From an uncultured Oceanospirillaceae bacterium (GTDB lineage Bacteria > Pseudomonadota > Gammaproteobacteria > Pseudomonadales > Balneatricaceae), in the NCBI GenBank assembly GCA_913057435.1, contig CAJXNY010000002.1:62001-126000 (forward strand): a stretch of 64,000 bases of DNA, given 5' to 3'. The notes under the pieces are model-generated. The model saw only the letters and a list, made by a program, of their open reading frames with translations, was not told the origin of the DNA and did no database searches. This document shows, piece by piece, positions 1-8,698 of the stretch. The stretch's first letter is position 1; each line of letters begins with the position of its first letter. Position numbers and translations under genes: made by a program.

Positions 1-385
1 CGTCATACACATAACGCGGTACGGCCAGGGTGAACTTGGCGCCCTCCAGGTTAGCCCCCACGATATCGATATCACCGGGTTTGGCGTAGGTGTCGATGAA
101 GCGTTGCTGGGCGGGCATCCAGTTCCCCAGAAAAACATCAATCTCGTTATTCTTCAGTGCTTCAAAGCCGATGGGCACGGCCAGGGTGCTGATCTCGGTT
201 TTATATCCCAGTGCTGTCAGCAGGGTGCTGGCCAGCGCGTTGGTGGAGGTAATATCGGTCCAGCCCGGATCGGTAAAGTGCACGGTGCTGCACTCGGCCG
301 GTTCCGCTGCCTGTGCTGTGGCTGACAGGGCGATGCTGAGGCTGATGGCGGCTGTTAAACGGCGCAGTGGCTGTTTGATAGACAT
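1..385 (-). CDS. choX: Choline ABC transporter substrate-binding protein, N-terminal part (runs off the window)
   Basis: Periplasmic binding protein that would deliver choline to an ABC importer. The first 128 codons are visible, starting at the ATG complementary to 383-385; an AGGAG-like ribosome site precedes it. Residues 1-27 look like a Sec signal peptide (basic start, hydrophobic Leu/Ala run, Ala-rich cleavage region). The mature part contains FTDPGWTDITSTNALAS and FLGNWMPAQ, characteristic of ChoX/OpuAC-type binding proteins. The FLGNWMP segment carries a Trp of the type that forms the aromatic cage for quaternary amines in this family. It lies 57 bp downstream of betC on the same strand, so choline freed from choline sulfate and choline uptake are probably co-expressed. 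The C-terminal half is outside the window. Confidence 0.85.
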   Translation of the reverse strand, partial: MSIKQPLRRLTAAISLSIALSATAQAAEPAECSTVHFTDPGWTDITSTNALASTLLTALGYKTEISTLAVPIGFEALKNNEIDVFLGNWMPAQQRFIDTYAKPGDIDIVGANLEGAKFTLAVPRYVYD

Positions 386-442
386 GATGTGGCTCCTGTT
401 ATTTTTATTTAAAGAGAGCGGTGGTTGTCTGCTGGCGGTGCG

Positions 443-1966
443 TTATTCAGTGCTGACCTGAGGAAAGCGGGCCCGCTTTTCCAGATCATCCAGATCGATG
501 TTGTTACGCATGTACTGGGTGCTGGCATCAACCATCGGCTGATGATCCCACTTGGGTTCGACGCCCTTTTTATGGGCGGCGGCGATCAGTCGGCGGCGCT
601 TCTGGCTGATAATCACGGCGTCGCTGATGGCGTCGGAGTCCCAGCGCAGGGCGGCTTCACTGCGCAATGCTTCAAGCAGCTCGGCATGGGCGGGGTCGTT
701 ACACAGGTTGTTACGTTCCTGAGGGTCGGTGACCAGATTAAATAACTGGTCCGGGTCACCTTTACAGCAGATGTATTTGAATTCGCCACGGCGGATCATA
801 AACATCGGCGCGGTGACACCTTCGCCCATGTATTCACCAATCACTTCATCGTGGCCTGTATTGCTGGTCAGATGCGGCATCAGGCTGCGGCCATCAATGG
901 GCATGGCGTAATCGGGAGCCTGGCCATCGTTGGCCAGTTCGGCAAAGGTCGGCAGCAGATCCATGGTGGAGATGGCAGCGTCCACCTGGTGTGGCTCAAA
1001 GTGCTGTGGAGCATAGACCAGCATCGGCACTCGGGTGGACCACTCGAAGTAGCTCATCTTATACCAGAGCCCACGCTCGCCCAGCATATCGCCATGGTCA
1101 CCGGAGAACACCACAATGGTGTTGTCATTCAGGCCGCTCTCTTCCAGCGTCTGTAGCAGCTTACCGATCTGGTCATCGACATAGCTGATCGCGCCGTAGT
1201 AGGCGCGACGGGCGTTGCGGATCTGCTGATCACTGATCTGGCTGCGGTCCATCTGATACACATGCAGCAACCGTTTTGAGTGAGGGTCCTGCTCGTCATC
1301 GGCCAGCTCGAACGAGGGCAGCTCAATGTCGCAGTCTTCGTAGCGGTCCCAGTACTGTTTCGGAATCGCATAGGGATCATGGGGATGCGTCATGGAGACG
1401 GTCAGACAGAAGGGCTGGTCATTGTTGCTACGCACATGATCATAGAGGTAGCGCTGGGCGTGAAAGACCACTTCATCATCGAAGTCGAGCTGGTTGGTGC
1501 GCAGAGTCGGCCCCGCCTGGGTGACCGATGACATATTGTGATACCAGGTGGGGCGGTTTTCGAAATCCTCCCAGTCCGGGAACCAGCCATAATCAGCGGG
1601 GTAGATATCGGTGGTTAACCGTTGTTCAAAGCCGTGTAGCTGGTCGGGGCCGCAGAAGTGCATCTTGCCGCTTAACGCGGTGCGGTAGCCTGAATTGCGC
1701 AGATAATGAGCATAGGTCGGGATGTCGGCGGGGAATTCAGCGGCGTTATCAAAGGCACCAATTTTGCTGGGCAGCTGGCCACTCATCAACACATAACGAC
1801 TGGGGGCGCACAGCGGGCTGTTGCAGTAGGCATTGTTAAACACCACGCCATCTCGGGCCATGCGGTCCAGGTGGGGCGTTTTGGCGGTGTTGCCACCGTA
1901 AAACGACAGCACTGGCGCGGCCAGCTGATCGGCCATGATAAACAGAATGTTGGGTTGTTGGGGCAT
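443..1966 (-). CDS. betC: Choline-sulfatase
   Basis: Hydrolyses choline-O-sulfate to choline and sulfate in the cytoplasm. The 507-residue protein has the usual length of the family. An N-terminal sulfatase fold starts with PNILFIMADQL, whose Asp is a metal ligand. The sulfatase signature C53-A-P-S-R57 supplies the Cys expected to mature to formylglycine, and a GDHGDMLGERG motif gives further metal ligands. The C-terminal MRRGEFKYICCKGDPDQLFNL region is typical of choline sulfatases rather than arylsulfatases. It is transcribed away from a LysR regulator over a 131-bp intergenic region and followed by choX. Product assignment is firm. Confidence 0.93.
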   Translation of the reverse strand: MPQQPNILFIMADQLAAPVLSFYGGNTAKTPHLDRMARDGVVFNNAYCNSPLCAPSRYVLMSGQLPSKIGAFDNAAEFPADIPTYAHYLRNSGYRTALSGKMHFCGPDQLHGFEQRLTTDIYPADYGWFPDWEDFENRPTWYHNMSSVTQAGPTLRTNQLDFDDEVVFHAQRYLYDHVRSNNDQPFCLTVSMTHPHDPYAIPKQYWDRYEDCDIELPSFELADDEQDPHSKRLLHVYQMDRSQISDQQIRNARRAYYGAISYVDDQIGKLLQTLEESGLNDNTIVVFSGDHGDMLGERGLWYKMSYFEWSTRVPMLVYAPQHFEPHQVDAAISTMDLLPTFAELANDGQAPDYAMPIDGRSLMPHLTSNTGHDEVIGEYMGEGVTAPMFMIRRGEFKYICCKGDPDQLFNLVTDPQERNNLCNDPAHAELLEALRSEAALRWDSDAISDAVIISQKRRRLIAAAHKKGVEPKWDHQPMVDASTQYMRNNIDLDDLEKRARFPQVSTE

Positions 1967-2001
1967 AACAGAGTGCCTCTTGATAATGAACCGGCTGAAA
2001 T

Positions 2002-2098
2002 TAGCTCAGGTAATGTGTTGTTGTGTGCCTCTATTTTTAACAGCACATATATCTGTGTAAACTGGCTGCCAACTAATCATAAAAAGAAGCTGAGCTAA
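2002..2098. promoter_or_regulatory. Divergent betC/LysR control region with distant inverted repeat
   Basis: The 131-bp intergenic region carries TTAGCTCAG at 2002-2010 and its exact reverse complement CTGAGCTAA at 2090-2098. The second arm overlaps the first base of the LysR start codon. Divergent LysR genes normally bind the shared region and repress themselves, so the arms could be operator half-sites about 80 bp apart. The regulator role is inferred; the repeat itself is seen directly. Confidence 0.4.
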
Positions 2099-3033
2099 TG
2101 TTACTTAGTGAGCGTTTACCATCTGTGCAAAGCCTGCTGATTTTTGAAGCCGCGGCCCGCAAGCTGAGTTTCACCGCTGCGGCACGCGAGCTGGGTTCTA
2201 CTCAGTCGGCGGTAAGTCAGCAAGTACGGGGGCTGGAGCTGCAGTTAGGGCTAACGCTGTTTCGGCGGGTGTATCGAGGCGTCACGTTGACGGATGAGGG
2301 GCAGCAGCTGTTTGAGGCGGTACAATCGGGCTTTCAGCAGATGGCTGCCTGTCTGGATCGGCTGCAAAAAACTCGTCAGCATCCGCAGATAAATGTCGCA
2401 ACTGATTTCGCTTTTGCCGCGTATTGGCTACTCCCCCGGTTAGCGGACTTTCGTAGCCAGCACCCGGATATTGATGTGCGCATTATTACCTCTCAGGGTC
2501 AGTACGACTTCACCGCTCAGGATGTGGATGTGGCGATTATTTTCGCCAGTCAGCATCCCGTTGGGCTGCCTGCTCAGCGCCTGTTTCATGAGGCTGTTTT
2601 TCCAATCTGTAGCCCTGCCTTAATAGACAAACATGGCCCGGTAAATAGCCATAAGACGCTGGCTGCACTGCCGCTGCTAAAACTGGGTGCTGATGCCGGG
2701 CAGGGGTGGCTGGACTGGCCTGCGTTGTTTAAAGGACGCCGTAGTACCGTGGTGCCTGGTGAGCCGGTGCTGACCTTTAATAATTACACGTTGTTGATTC
2801 AGGCTGCGATTGCAGGCCAGGGAGTCGGGTTAGGCTGGCAAACGCTGGTGGATGATTTGCTTGCCAACGGTTTACTGGCTGCCTTGCCACAGTTCGGCCT
2901 GGTGTCGGAGGGCGGCTACTTTGTTGTAGAACCCCGGCCCGCTGAGCAACTGGCGGCTAAACAGGCTTTTATTGACTGGGTACTGGCGGCACAGAAAGCG
3001 ACGGGGTGTTCATTGCTAGGTGAAGCAATGTAA
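2098..3033 (+). CDS. LysR-type regulator of choline sulfate use
   Basis: A 311-residue LysR-type transcription factor. The winged HTH spans about residues 8-68 (LIFEAAARKLSFTAAARELG, then STQSAVSQQVRGLE), followed by a periplasmic-binding-like effector domain. The start is the ATG at 2098 with only a weak purine-rich ribosome site (AAGAAG). The sequence resembles the family that sits divergently from betC in many proteobacteria and is described as the choline-sulfatase utilisation regulator. Position and sequence agree that it controls betC-choX, with choline or choline sulfate as likely inducer (inferred). Confidence 0.8.
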   Translation: MLLSERLPSVQSLLIFEAAARKLSFTAAARELGSTQSAVSQQVRGLELQLGLTLFRRVYRGVTLTDEGQQLFEAVQSGFQQMAACLDRLQKTRQHPQINVATDFAFAAYWLLPRLADFRSQHPDIDVRIITSQGQYDFTAQDVDVAIIFASQHPVGLPAQRLFHEAVFPICSPALIDKHGPVNSHKTLAALPLLKLGADAGQGWLDWPALFKGRRSTVVPGEPVLTFNNYTLLIQAAIAGQGVGLGWQTLVDDLLANGLLAALPQFGLVSEGGYFVVEPRPAEQLAAKQAFIDWVLAAQKATGCSLLGEAM

Positions 3034-3170
3034 ATGCTGCCGGTAGAGGGCTTTAAGGGTGGAAAGTGTTAAGCTGAAAATAGCTAAAGCGTCTGCTGTG
3101 CTGGATATGCGCACTGAATCCGTCAGGGTTGCAGAGGCGGCAGGATAAATATGTACAGAAGGATAATGAA

Positions 3171-3605
3171 ATGCAGCGTAGTTCGATTTGGTTATTAAGT
3201 CTGGCGCTGCTGATGCCCGGTGTTATAACGTCGGTGCAGGCAGCGGATGCACCGCGTACGACTGAACAGCGTCAGGCTGATGCTGAGGCGCGTAAAGTGC
3301 AGCGCCAGGCAGAGTACGAGCAGCGCAGGGCCGAACGCCAGGTGCAGCATGAAAAACGCCAGGCTGAACGAGAAGCCCAGCGAGAAGCCAATAAAGCGGA
3401 TAAAGAAGGTTATCACGAAAAGCGTAAGGCAAAACTGCAGGCACAGCGTACCAGTGCCCGTGAAGAACGTATAAGTGAGCAGGCCGCGCGTAAAGTTCGC
3501 AATAAAAAGCGCCGTGAAGAGGAACGCCTGGCGCGTGAGCAAGCGCGTGAAAAACGTAAAGCCAAGCGCCTTGCTGAACGTGAAGCACTGAAGCAGGAGA
3601 AATAA
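3171..3605 (+). CDS. Secreted highly charged coiled-coil protein, function unknown
   Basis: I do not recognise a named family. The start at 3171 is chosen because GAAGGATAATGAA gives a good ribosome site and because it begins a signal peptide (MQRSSIWLLSLALLMPG, then VQAADA), predicting a 144-residue precursor. The mature part is almost entirely Arg, Lys, Glu, Gln and Ala in a continuous helix-forming pattern with repeated (Q/E)AERxA-like units and no Cys or Trp. It is probably a long periplasmic helix; low-complexity proteins of this type occur near many genes without assigned role. It lies between the LysR gene and a convergent small gene. Confidence 0.6.
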   Translation: MQRSSIWLLSLALLMPGVITSVQAADAPRTTEQRQADAEARKVQRQAEYEQRRAERQVQHEKRQAEREAQREANKADKEGYHEKRKAKLQAQRTSAREERISEQAARKVRNKKRREEERLAREQAREKRKAKRLAEREALKQEK

Positions 3606-3657
3606 GCCCTGAGTTAACCTGCCAGGTTTCTGTGGATGTGGGTAGCCCTGCTCACAT

Positions 3658-3873
3658 CTACTTCCAGCCACTGTGCCAGTGGCTGCTGTCTTTCAAATTC
3701 TGCCAGTCAATAGAGGCCTCCCGTCGAGTCAGCACGGCTTCGATCAGGCAGTGGCTCACCTTGCCGTCCTCATCAAACTCCAGCTCGGTTATCAGAAAGT
3801 GCTTCTCTTTTCTGGCCGGGGTAACGGCTGTCCATTTTGAGTACAGCAGCTTGCGGGGGTTGATCTGATTCAT
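3658..3873 (-). CDS. Small conserved Trp-containing protein (TIGR02450-like)
   Basis: A 71-residue cytosolic protein with the features of the TIGR02450 family: N-terminal NPRKLLYSKWTAV, central EKHFLITELEFDEDG, and C-terminal IDWQNLKDSSHW ending in GWK. Function is unknown across the family. It is convergent with the preceding charged protein and has no operon partner. Confidence 0.8.
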   Translation of the reverse strand: MNQINPRKLLYSKWTAVTPARKEKHFLITELEFDEDGKVSHCLIEAVLTRREASIDWQNLKDSSHWHSGWK

Positions 3874-4374
3874 ACTGATAAGGTCCTGGAACGGTACGTT
3901 AATAACCTGGCAACAAGCTGGAATGGCACCTGTTCTCAGTACTCACTGCCACTGGATGTATCTGTGTTTATACGCTCAGCGTAGCGGCTGGATCACGAAT
4001 AGACAGGTGCGTTCAGCGATTTCTTACGGCCAAAGCTATGTCCGTTATGTCCAGAATTACAAACATTGAAGGCCTTCCTTGCTGTGAGTTCTGATTTAAC
4101 TGTCTGGTATTTCTAACAGAGTGCTGTAACGGGGTGGGTTATTCGCCTGTCAAACACTACGACTTTAGGCTTGTTTTTAAATTTTAACGGTACTGAAACC
4201 TCATTATAACCTTGCAAAATCAATGGCTAATGGATTGGTCATTAACCCATCTAAATCAGTCAGATAGAGCATTGCTGCAGTTGCGTAATTCGGACTGTTC
4301 TAACGGCTGAAAAGCGCTCAAACCGGGCTTCCACTTCATTTCTGTTTATTGATTTTGTAAAAAATAGCGAACAC
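3874..4374. other. Long intergenic stretch without recognisable gene
   Basis: Roughly 500 bp with no convincing reading frame, RNA gene or repeat. It becomes AT-rich toward the right end, where the gcdH control region begins. Confidence 0.5.
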
Positions 4375-4401
4375 TATGGTGTGCAAATTGTGCACACCAT
4401 A
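4375..4401. promoter_or_regulatory. Perfect palindromic operator candidate upstream of gcdH
   Basis: TATGGTGTGCA and TGCACACCATA form a perfect 11-bp inverted repeat around AATTG, ending 75 bp before the gcdH start. The upstream DNA is AT-rich. The shape suits a dimeric repressor or activator; in Pseudomonas glutarate genes are controlled by LysR-type GcdR and by CsiR-type GntR proteins, but no such gene is adjacent here, so the binding protein is unknown. Confidence 0.5.
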
Positions 4402-4476
4402 TGGATGTTGTGTTGCTGATATCCAACATCCAGTGTGGCGCAAGTACATAACCGATGGACTGAAGAGGGTGCCACC

Positions 4477-5655
4477 ATGGCGAAGAAGCCTGCGTTTAAC
4501 TGGGAAGATCCTTTCCTGCTCGAAAACCAGCTGACAGAAGAAGAACGTATGGTGCGCGACAGTGCCCATGATTACTGTCAGGACCGGCTGCTGTCTCGCG
4601 TGCTAGAAGCCAACCGACACGAAGTTTTCCATGTTGAGATCATGCAGGAACTGGGTGAGCTGGGCTTGCTCGGTGCAACACTGCCGGAGAAGTACGGCTG
4701 CGCGGAAGTTAACCATGTCTGCTACGGCCTGGTGGCGCGTGAAGTTGAGCGTGTTGACTCCGGTTACCGCTCGGCGATGAGTGTGCAGTCTTCACTGGTA
4801 ATGCATCCGATCTATGCCTACGGCACAGAAGAGCAGCGGATGAAGTATCTGCCGAAACTGGCGTCTGGTGAATGGATCGGCTGTTTTGGTCTGACTGAGC
4901 CGGATGTGGGGTCTGATCCGAATAACATGAAAACTCGCGCTACCAAGGTGGATGGTGGTTACGTCCTCAAAGGCGCGAAAATGTGGATCACTAACTCACC
5001 GGTAGCGGATGTGTTTGTGGTCTGGGCCAAGCTGGATGGCGTTGTTAAGGGCTTTGTGCTGGAAAAAGGCATGAAAGGCCTGAGTGCACCGAAGATCGAA
5101 GGTAAATTCTCTCTGCGTGCGTCGGTTACCGGCGAGATCGTGATGGAAGATGTGTTTGTACCGGACGAAAATCTGCTGCCAAACGTTGAAGGCCTGGCCG
5201 GACCGTTCGGCTGTCTGAATAAAGCCCGCTACGGTATCGCCTGGGGCGCACTGGGCGCGGCAGAGTTCTGCTGGCATCAGGCTCGCCAGTACACCCTGGA
5301 TCGTATCCAGTTCGGTCGTCCGCTGGCAGCAAACCAGCTGATCCAGAAAAAACTGGCGGATATGCAGACTGAAATCAGTCTGGGTGTGCAGGGCTGTCTG
5401 CAGATGGGTCGTCAGATGGATGAAGGCACCTGCGGTGTTGAGCTGATCTCACTGATGAAGCGTAATAACTGTGGCAAGGCACTGGATATCGCTCGCCAGG
5501 CGCGTGATATGCATGGCGGCAACGGTATCTCTGATGAATTCGGCGTGATCCGTCACGTGATGAACCTGGAAGCGGTGAATACCTATGAAGGTACTCACGA
5601 CATCCATGCGCTGATCCTGGGCCGTGCCCAGACCGGCATTCAGGCGTTCTTCTGA
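4477..5655 (+). CDS. gcdH: Glutaryl-CoA dehydrogenase
   Basis: FAD enzyme that oxidises and decarboxylates glutaryl-CoA to crotonyl-CoA, passing electrons to ETF. The start at 4477 ([13 protein letters not shown]) matches the family N-terminus; an in-frame upstream ATG at 4435 is less likely. The 392-residue protein has the acyl-CoA dehydrogenase N-terminal, middle ([13 protein letters not shown] and MWITNSP) and C-terminal domains. The catalytic base is Glu371 in [10 protein letters not shown]. The [13 protein letters not shown] and [16 protein letters not shown] motifs are conserved. The stop overlaps the start of the CoA transferase by one base, so the two are translationally coupled. Electrons could go to EtfAB and ETF-QO encoded later in the window. 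Confidence 0.93.
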   Translation: MAKKPAFNWEDPFLLENQLTEEERMVRDSAHDYCQDRLLSRVLEANRHEVFHVEIMQELGELGLLGATLPEKYGCAEVNHVCYGLVAREVERVDSGYRSAMSVQSSLVMHPIYAYGTEEQRMKYLPKLASGEWIGCFGLTEPDVGSDPNNMKTRATKVDGGYVLKGAKMWITNSPVADVFVVWAKLDGVVKGFVLEKGMKGLSAPKIEGKFSLRASVTGEIVMEDVFVPDENLLPNVEGLAGPFGCLNKARYGIAWGALGAAEFCWHQARQYTLDRIQFGRPLAANQLIQKKLADMQTEISLGVQGCLQMGRQMDEGTCGVELISLMKRNNCGKALDIARQARDMHGGNGISDEFGVIRHVMNLEAVNTYEGTHDIHALILGRAQTGIQAFF

Positions 5656-6860
5656 TGAGCGGCGCTCTGTCCCATATCAGGGTACTGGATATGAGCCGTA
5701 TTCTGGCAGGCCCCTGGGCCAGCCAGCTGCTGGCTGATTGCGGTGCACAGGTAATCAAGGTGGAGCGCCCTGGCGCGGGTGATGACACCCGCCGCTGGGG
5801 CCCTCCGTTCATTGAGCGGGCCGAAGGCGAACGTGATGCGGCCTATTTTCATGCGGCAAACCGCAATAAGCAGTCCATTGCGATCGACATCACCCGGCCC
5901 GAGGGGCAGGCGCTGATTCGTAAACTGGCCGCACAAAGCGATGTAGTGCTGGAAAACTACAAAGTGGGCGGCCTGAAGAAGTACGGGCTGGATTACGACA
6001 GCCTGCGTGAAGTGAACCCAAAACTGGTGTACTGCTCCATTACTGGCTTCGGTCAGGATGGACCCTATGCCAGCCGGGCAGGCTACGATTTTATGATTCA
6101 GGCCATGGGTGGCCTGATGAGTGTGACCGGCGAGCCCGAGGGCATGCCGATGAAAGTAGGGGTGGCGCTGGCGGATATTATGACCGGCCTCTACGCCTCT
6201 AATGCCATTCAGGCGGCACTGCTGCACAGGGCAGAAACCGGCGTGGGGCAGTATATCGATCTGGCGCTGCTGGATGTGCAGGTGGCAACCCTGGCCAATC
6301 AGGCCATGAACTTTCTCGCCAGTGGCAAGGCACCGGGTCGCCTGGGCAATGCCCATCCCAACATCGTCCCTTACCAGGCCTTTCCTACGGCGGATGGTCA
6401 TATCATTCTGGCCGTCGGTAATGATGGTCAGTTTCGCTGTTTCTGCCAGCTGGCAGAGGCGGAATGGCTTGCCGATGAGCCTGACTTTGCCTCAAATCAG
6501 CAGCGGGTGGTTAACCGGGACAAACTGGTGCCTCAGCTGATTGAGCTGATGGCCAGGCACTCCAGTGACTGGTGGCTGACCGAGCTGTCTGCCCGCGGAG
6601 TGCCCTGTGGTCCAATCAATACGCTGGATCAGGTGTTTGCCGACCCACAGGTGAAGCATCGTGAAATGCAGCTGAATCTGGGAACGGAAGATAGTCCGAT
6701 GCCATCGGTCGCCAGCCCGATCCGGTTCTCTGAAACCCCGATTGAATACCGCAGCGGCTCTCCTGAGCTGGGTAGCGCGACCGATACGGTGTTGAGTGAG
6801 TTGCTGGCTTTGTCCGCTGAAGAGATCGCCGCGCTGAAAGACAGCGGGGCTGTGGCTTAG
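5655..6860 (+). CDS. Family III CoA transferase, probably succinyl-CoA:glutarate CoA-transferase
   Basis: A 401-residue CaiB/Frc-type transferase. The N-terminus LDMSRILAGPWASQLLADCGAQVIKVE is typical, and the catalytic Asp is D174 in LADIMTG. Translational coupling to gcdH (TGATG overlap) strongly suggests that it activates glutarate with succinyl-CoA, as in human SUGCT and bacterial gcdH-linked homologues. The substrate is inferred from context. Downstream lie repeats and then the semialdehyde dehydrogenase and aminotransferase that make glutarate. Confidence 0.85.
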   Translation: MSGALSHIRVLDMSRILAGPWASQLLADCGAQVIKVERPGAGDDTRRWGPPFIERAEGERDAAYFHAANRNKQSIAIDITRPEGQALIRKLAAQSDVVLENYKVGGLKKYGLDYDSLREVNPKLVYCSITGFGQDGPYASRAGYDFMIQAMGGLMSVTGEPEGMPMKVGVALADIMTGLYASNAIQAALLHRAETGVGQYIDLALLDVQVATLANQAMNFLASGKAPGRLGNAHPNIVPYQAFPTADGHIILAVGNDGQFRCFCQLAEAEWLADEPDFASNQQRVVNRDKLVPQLIELMARHSSDWWLTELSARGVPCGPINTLDQVFADPQVKHREMQLNLGTEDSPMPSVASPIRFSETPIEYRSGSPELGSATDTVLSELLALSAEEIAALKDSGAVA

Positions 6861-6890
6861 GGCTGGACACGTTAGCGGGTGGGGCCGAAG

Positions 6891-7150
6891 AGCTTCCCGG
6901 TGAGGACACCGGTCCCACAGGAGCCTGCTTTGTAGGAGCGAGCTTGCTCGCGATAAAGCCTGGCTTGGGGTATGTAGCTGCTACCTGGAGGGGCTGAAGG
7001 GCTTCCGTAGCAGCGACGTCCCGTCGCGTCATGGCTGGCAATATCGCCAGCAAGCTGGCTCCTGTCTGTGTTGTAGCAGCGCGCTCCGCGCGCGTCGGAC
7101 GCTGAGAAAAACCCTGACGCTCGCGGAGCGAGCTGCTACAGCGATTAAAG
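6891..7150. repeat. Cluster of dispersed palindromic (REP-like) repeats
   Basis: The space between the CoA transferase and the dehydrogenase holds several short palindromic elements. One is AGCTTCCCGG...GGTCCCACAG at 6891-6920, an inverted copy of an element at 32813-32842. Others are GTAGGAGCGAGCTTGCTCGC at 6933-6952, GTAGCAGCGACGTCCCGTCG at 7007-7026, and a CGCCAGCAAGCTGGCTCC type at 7045-7062. A GTAGCAGCGCGC element near 7072 faces an inverted partner ending about 7140. The same families recur at 10085, 24026, 31421, 31550 and 56600. They resemble Pseudomonas-type REP elements in size and sequence. No gene is seen here. Confidence 0.8.
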
Positions 7151-7224
7151 CTGGCTACCTTTATTAACCTAAATAAGTAACGCCGTTGCCTGCAGCGCGG
7201 GCAACGGCGTATTCAGGAATGAAT

Positions 7225-8688
7225 ATGCAACGACTGAACAATAAAGCACTGCTACGCGATAAAGCCTACATCAACGGTCAGTGGTGCGAGGCGCAAAGTG
7301 GTGCGCGCATGCCGGTGCTGGATCCGGCGACCAGCGAGCAGATTGCGACGGTTGCAGATCTGGACGGTGCGGATGTCAGCCTGGCGATTGATGCGGCCAA
7401 TGCGGCGCTGCCCGCCTGGCGCAGAAAAACGGCCAAAGAGCGTGCAGCGCTGTTGCGTAACTGGTTTGAGCGCATTGTTGCGGCCAAAGATGATCTGGCC
7501 ATCCTGATGACCGCCGAGCAGGGCAAGCCGCTGGCTGAGTCTGCCGGTGAGGTGATGTACGGCGCGTCGTTTATTGAGTGGTTTGCGGAAGAGGGCAAGC
7601 GGGTTTACGGCGATGTGGTCCCGACCCATGCCGCCGATAAACGGGTGATCGTGACCAAAGAGCCTGTCGGCGTGGTGGCAGCTATTACCCCCTGGAATTT
7701 CCCCAATGCGATGATCACCCGCAAAGCAGCCCCGGCGCTGGCGGCGGGTTGCACCATTGTGATCAAGCCGGCGGAAGATACGCCATTGTCGGCGCTGGCG
7801 CTGATGGTACTGGCTGAAGAGGCGGGTATTCCTGCGGGTGTCATTAATATCGTCACCAGCTCCCGCTCTGCGGAAGTGGGCCAGACCCTGACTGACAGCC
7901 CGATTGTACGCAAACTGTCGTTCACCGGCTCCACCGCTGTGGGCAAGCAGCTGATGCGCCAGTGTGCTGATACGGTGAAAAAAATCTCACTGGAGCTGGG
8001 CGGTAACGCACCACTGATCATTTTTGATGATGCTGATCTGGATCGTGCCATTCCGGCGGCTATCGCCTGTAAGTTCCGCAACGCGGGCCAGACCTGTGTC
8101 TGTGCTAACCGGGTGCTGGTGCAGGATGGTATTTATGACGAGTTCATCAAACGCTACAAAGTGGCGGTTGAACAGATGACCATCGGCCACGGCCTGCAGG
8201 GCACCTTTGATCAGGGGCCGATGATTAATGCCGCTGCAATCGGCAAAGTGGAAGAGCTGCTCAACGACGCAACCAGCAAGGGAGCCCGTGTGGTGACCGG
8301 CGGTGAGCGTCACCCACTGGGTGAAGCGTTCTACCGGCCAACAGTACTGGCCGATGTGACGCCTGAGATGCGGGTTGCCAAAGAAGAAATCTTTGGCCCG
8401 CTGGCACCGATCTTCCGGTTTGACACCGAAGAACAGGCGATCCAGATGGCCAACGATACCGAGTACGGTCTGGCGGCTTACTTCTTCGCCAATAACCTGG
8501 GCCGGGTATGGCGGGTTCAGGAAGGGCTGGAGTACGGCATGGTGGCGGTGAATGAGGGGATTCTCTCCACCGAAGTTGCGCCTTTTGGTGGCATTAAAGA
8601 GTCGGGTATTGGCCGTGAAGGTTCGAAGTACGGCATTGATGAGTATGTTGAAATGAAATATGTGCTGATTGGCGGCATTGATAAGTAA
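7225..8688 (+). CDS. gabD: NAD(P)-dependent succinate/glutarate semialdehyde dehydrogenase
   Basis: Oxidises succinate semialdehyde or glutarate semialdehyde to the dicarboxylate. The start at 7225 is supported by AGGA six bases upstream; it gives 487 residues, typical for GabD/DavD. The aldehyde dehydrogenase fold shows the cofactor motif TPWNFPNAM and FTGSTAVGK, the general base Glu257 in ELGGNAP, and the nucleophile Cys291 in GQTCVCANR. It is followed 10 bp later by the aminotransferase. Proximity to gcdH and the CoA transferase favours the glutarate (DavD) role over pure GABA use, but both substrates are plausible. Confidence 0.9.
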   Translation: MQRLNNKALLRDKAYINGQWCEAQSGARMPVLDPATSEQIATVADLDGADVSLAIDAANAALPAWRRKTAKERAALLRNWFERIVAAKDDLAILMTAEQGKPLAESAGEVMYGASFIEWFAEEGKRVYGDVVPTHAADKRVIVTKEPVGVVAAITPWNFPNAMITRKAAPALAAGCTIVIKPAEDTPLSALALMVLAEEAGIPAGVINIVTSSRSAEVGQTLTDSPIVRKLSFTGSTAVGKQLMRQCADTVKKISLELGGNAPLIIFDDADLDRAIPAAIACKFRNAGQTCVCANRVLVQDGIYDEFIKRYKVAVEQMTIGHGLQGTFDQGPMINAAAIGKVEELLNDATSKGARVVTGGERHPLGEAFYRPTVLADVTPEMRVAKEEIFGPLAPIFRFDTEEQAIQMANDTEYGLAAYFFANNLGRVWRVQEGLEYGMVAVNEGILSTEVAPFGGIKESGIGREGSKYGIDEYVEMKYVLIGGIDK

Positions 8689-8698
8689 AGGGATCAGG

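Noticed and set aside
3195-3671. 158-codon antisense frame opposite the charged coiled-coil gene
   Set aside because: Low-complexity complement of the Arg/Lys/Glu-rich gene; the sense frame has a signal peptide and ribosome site.
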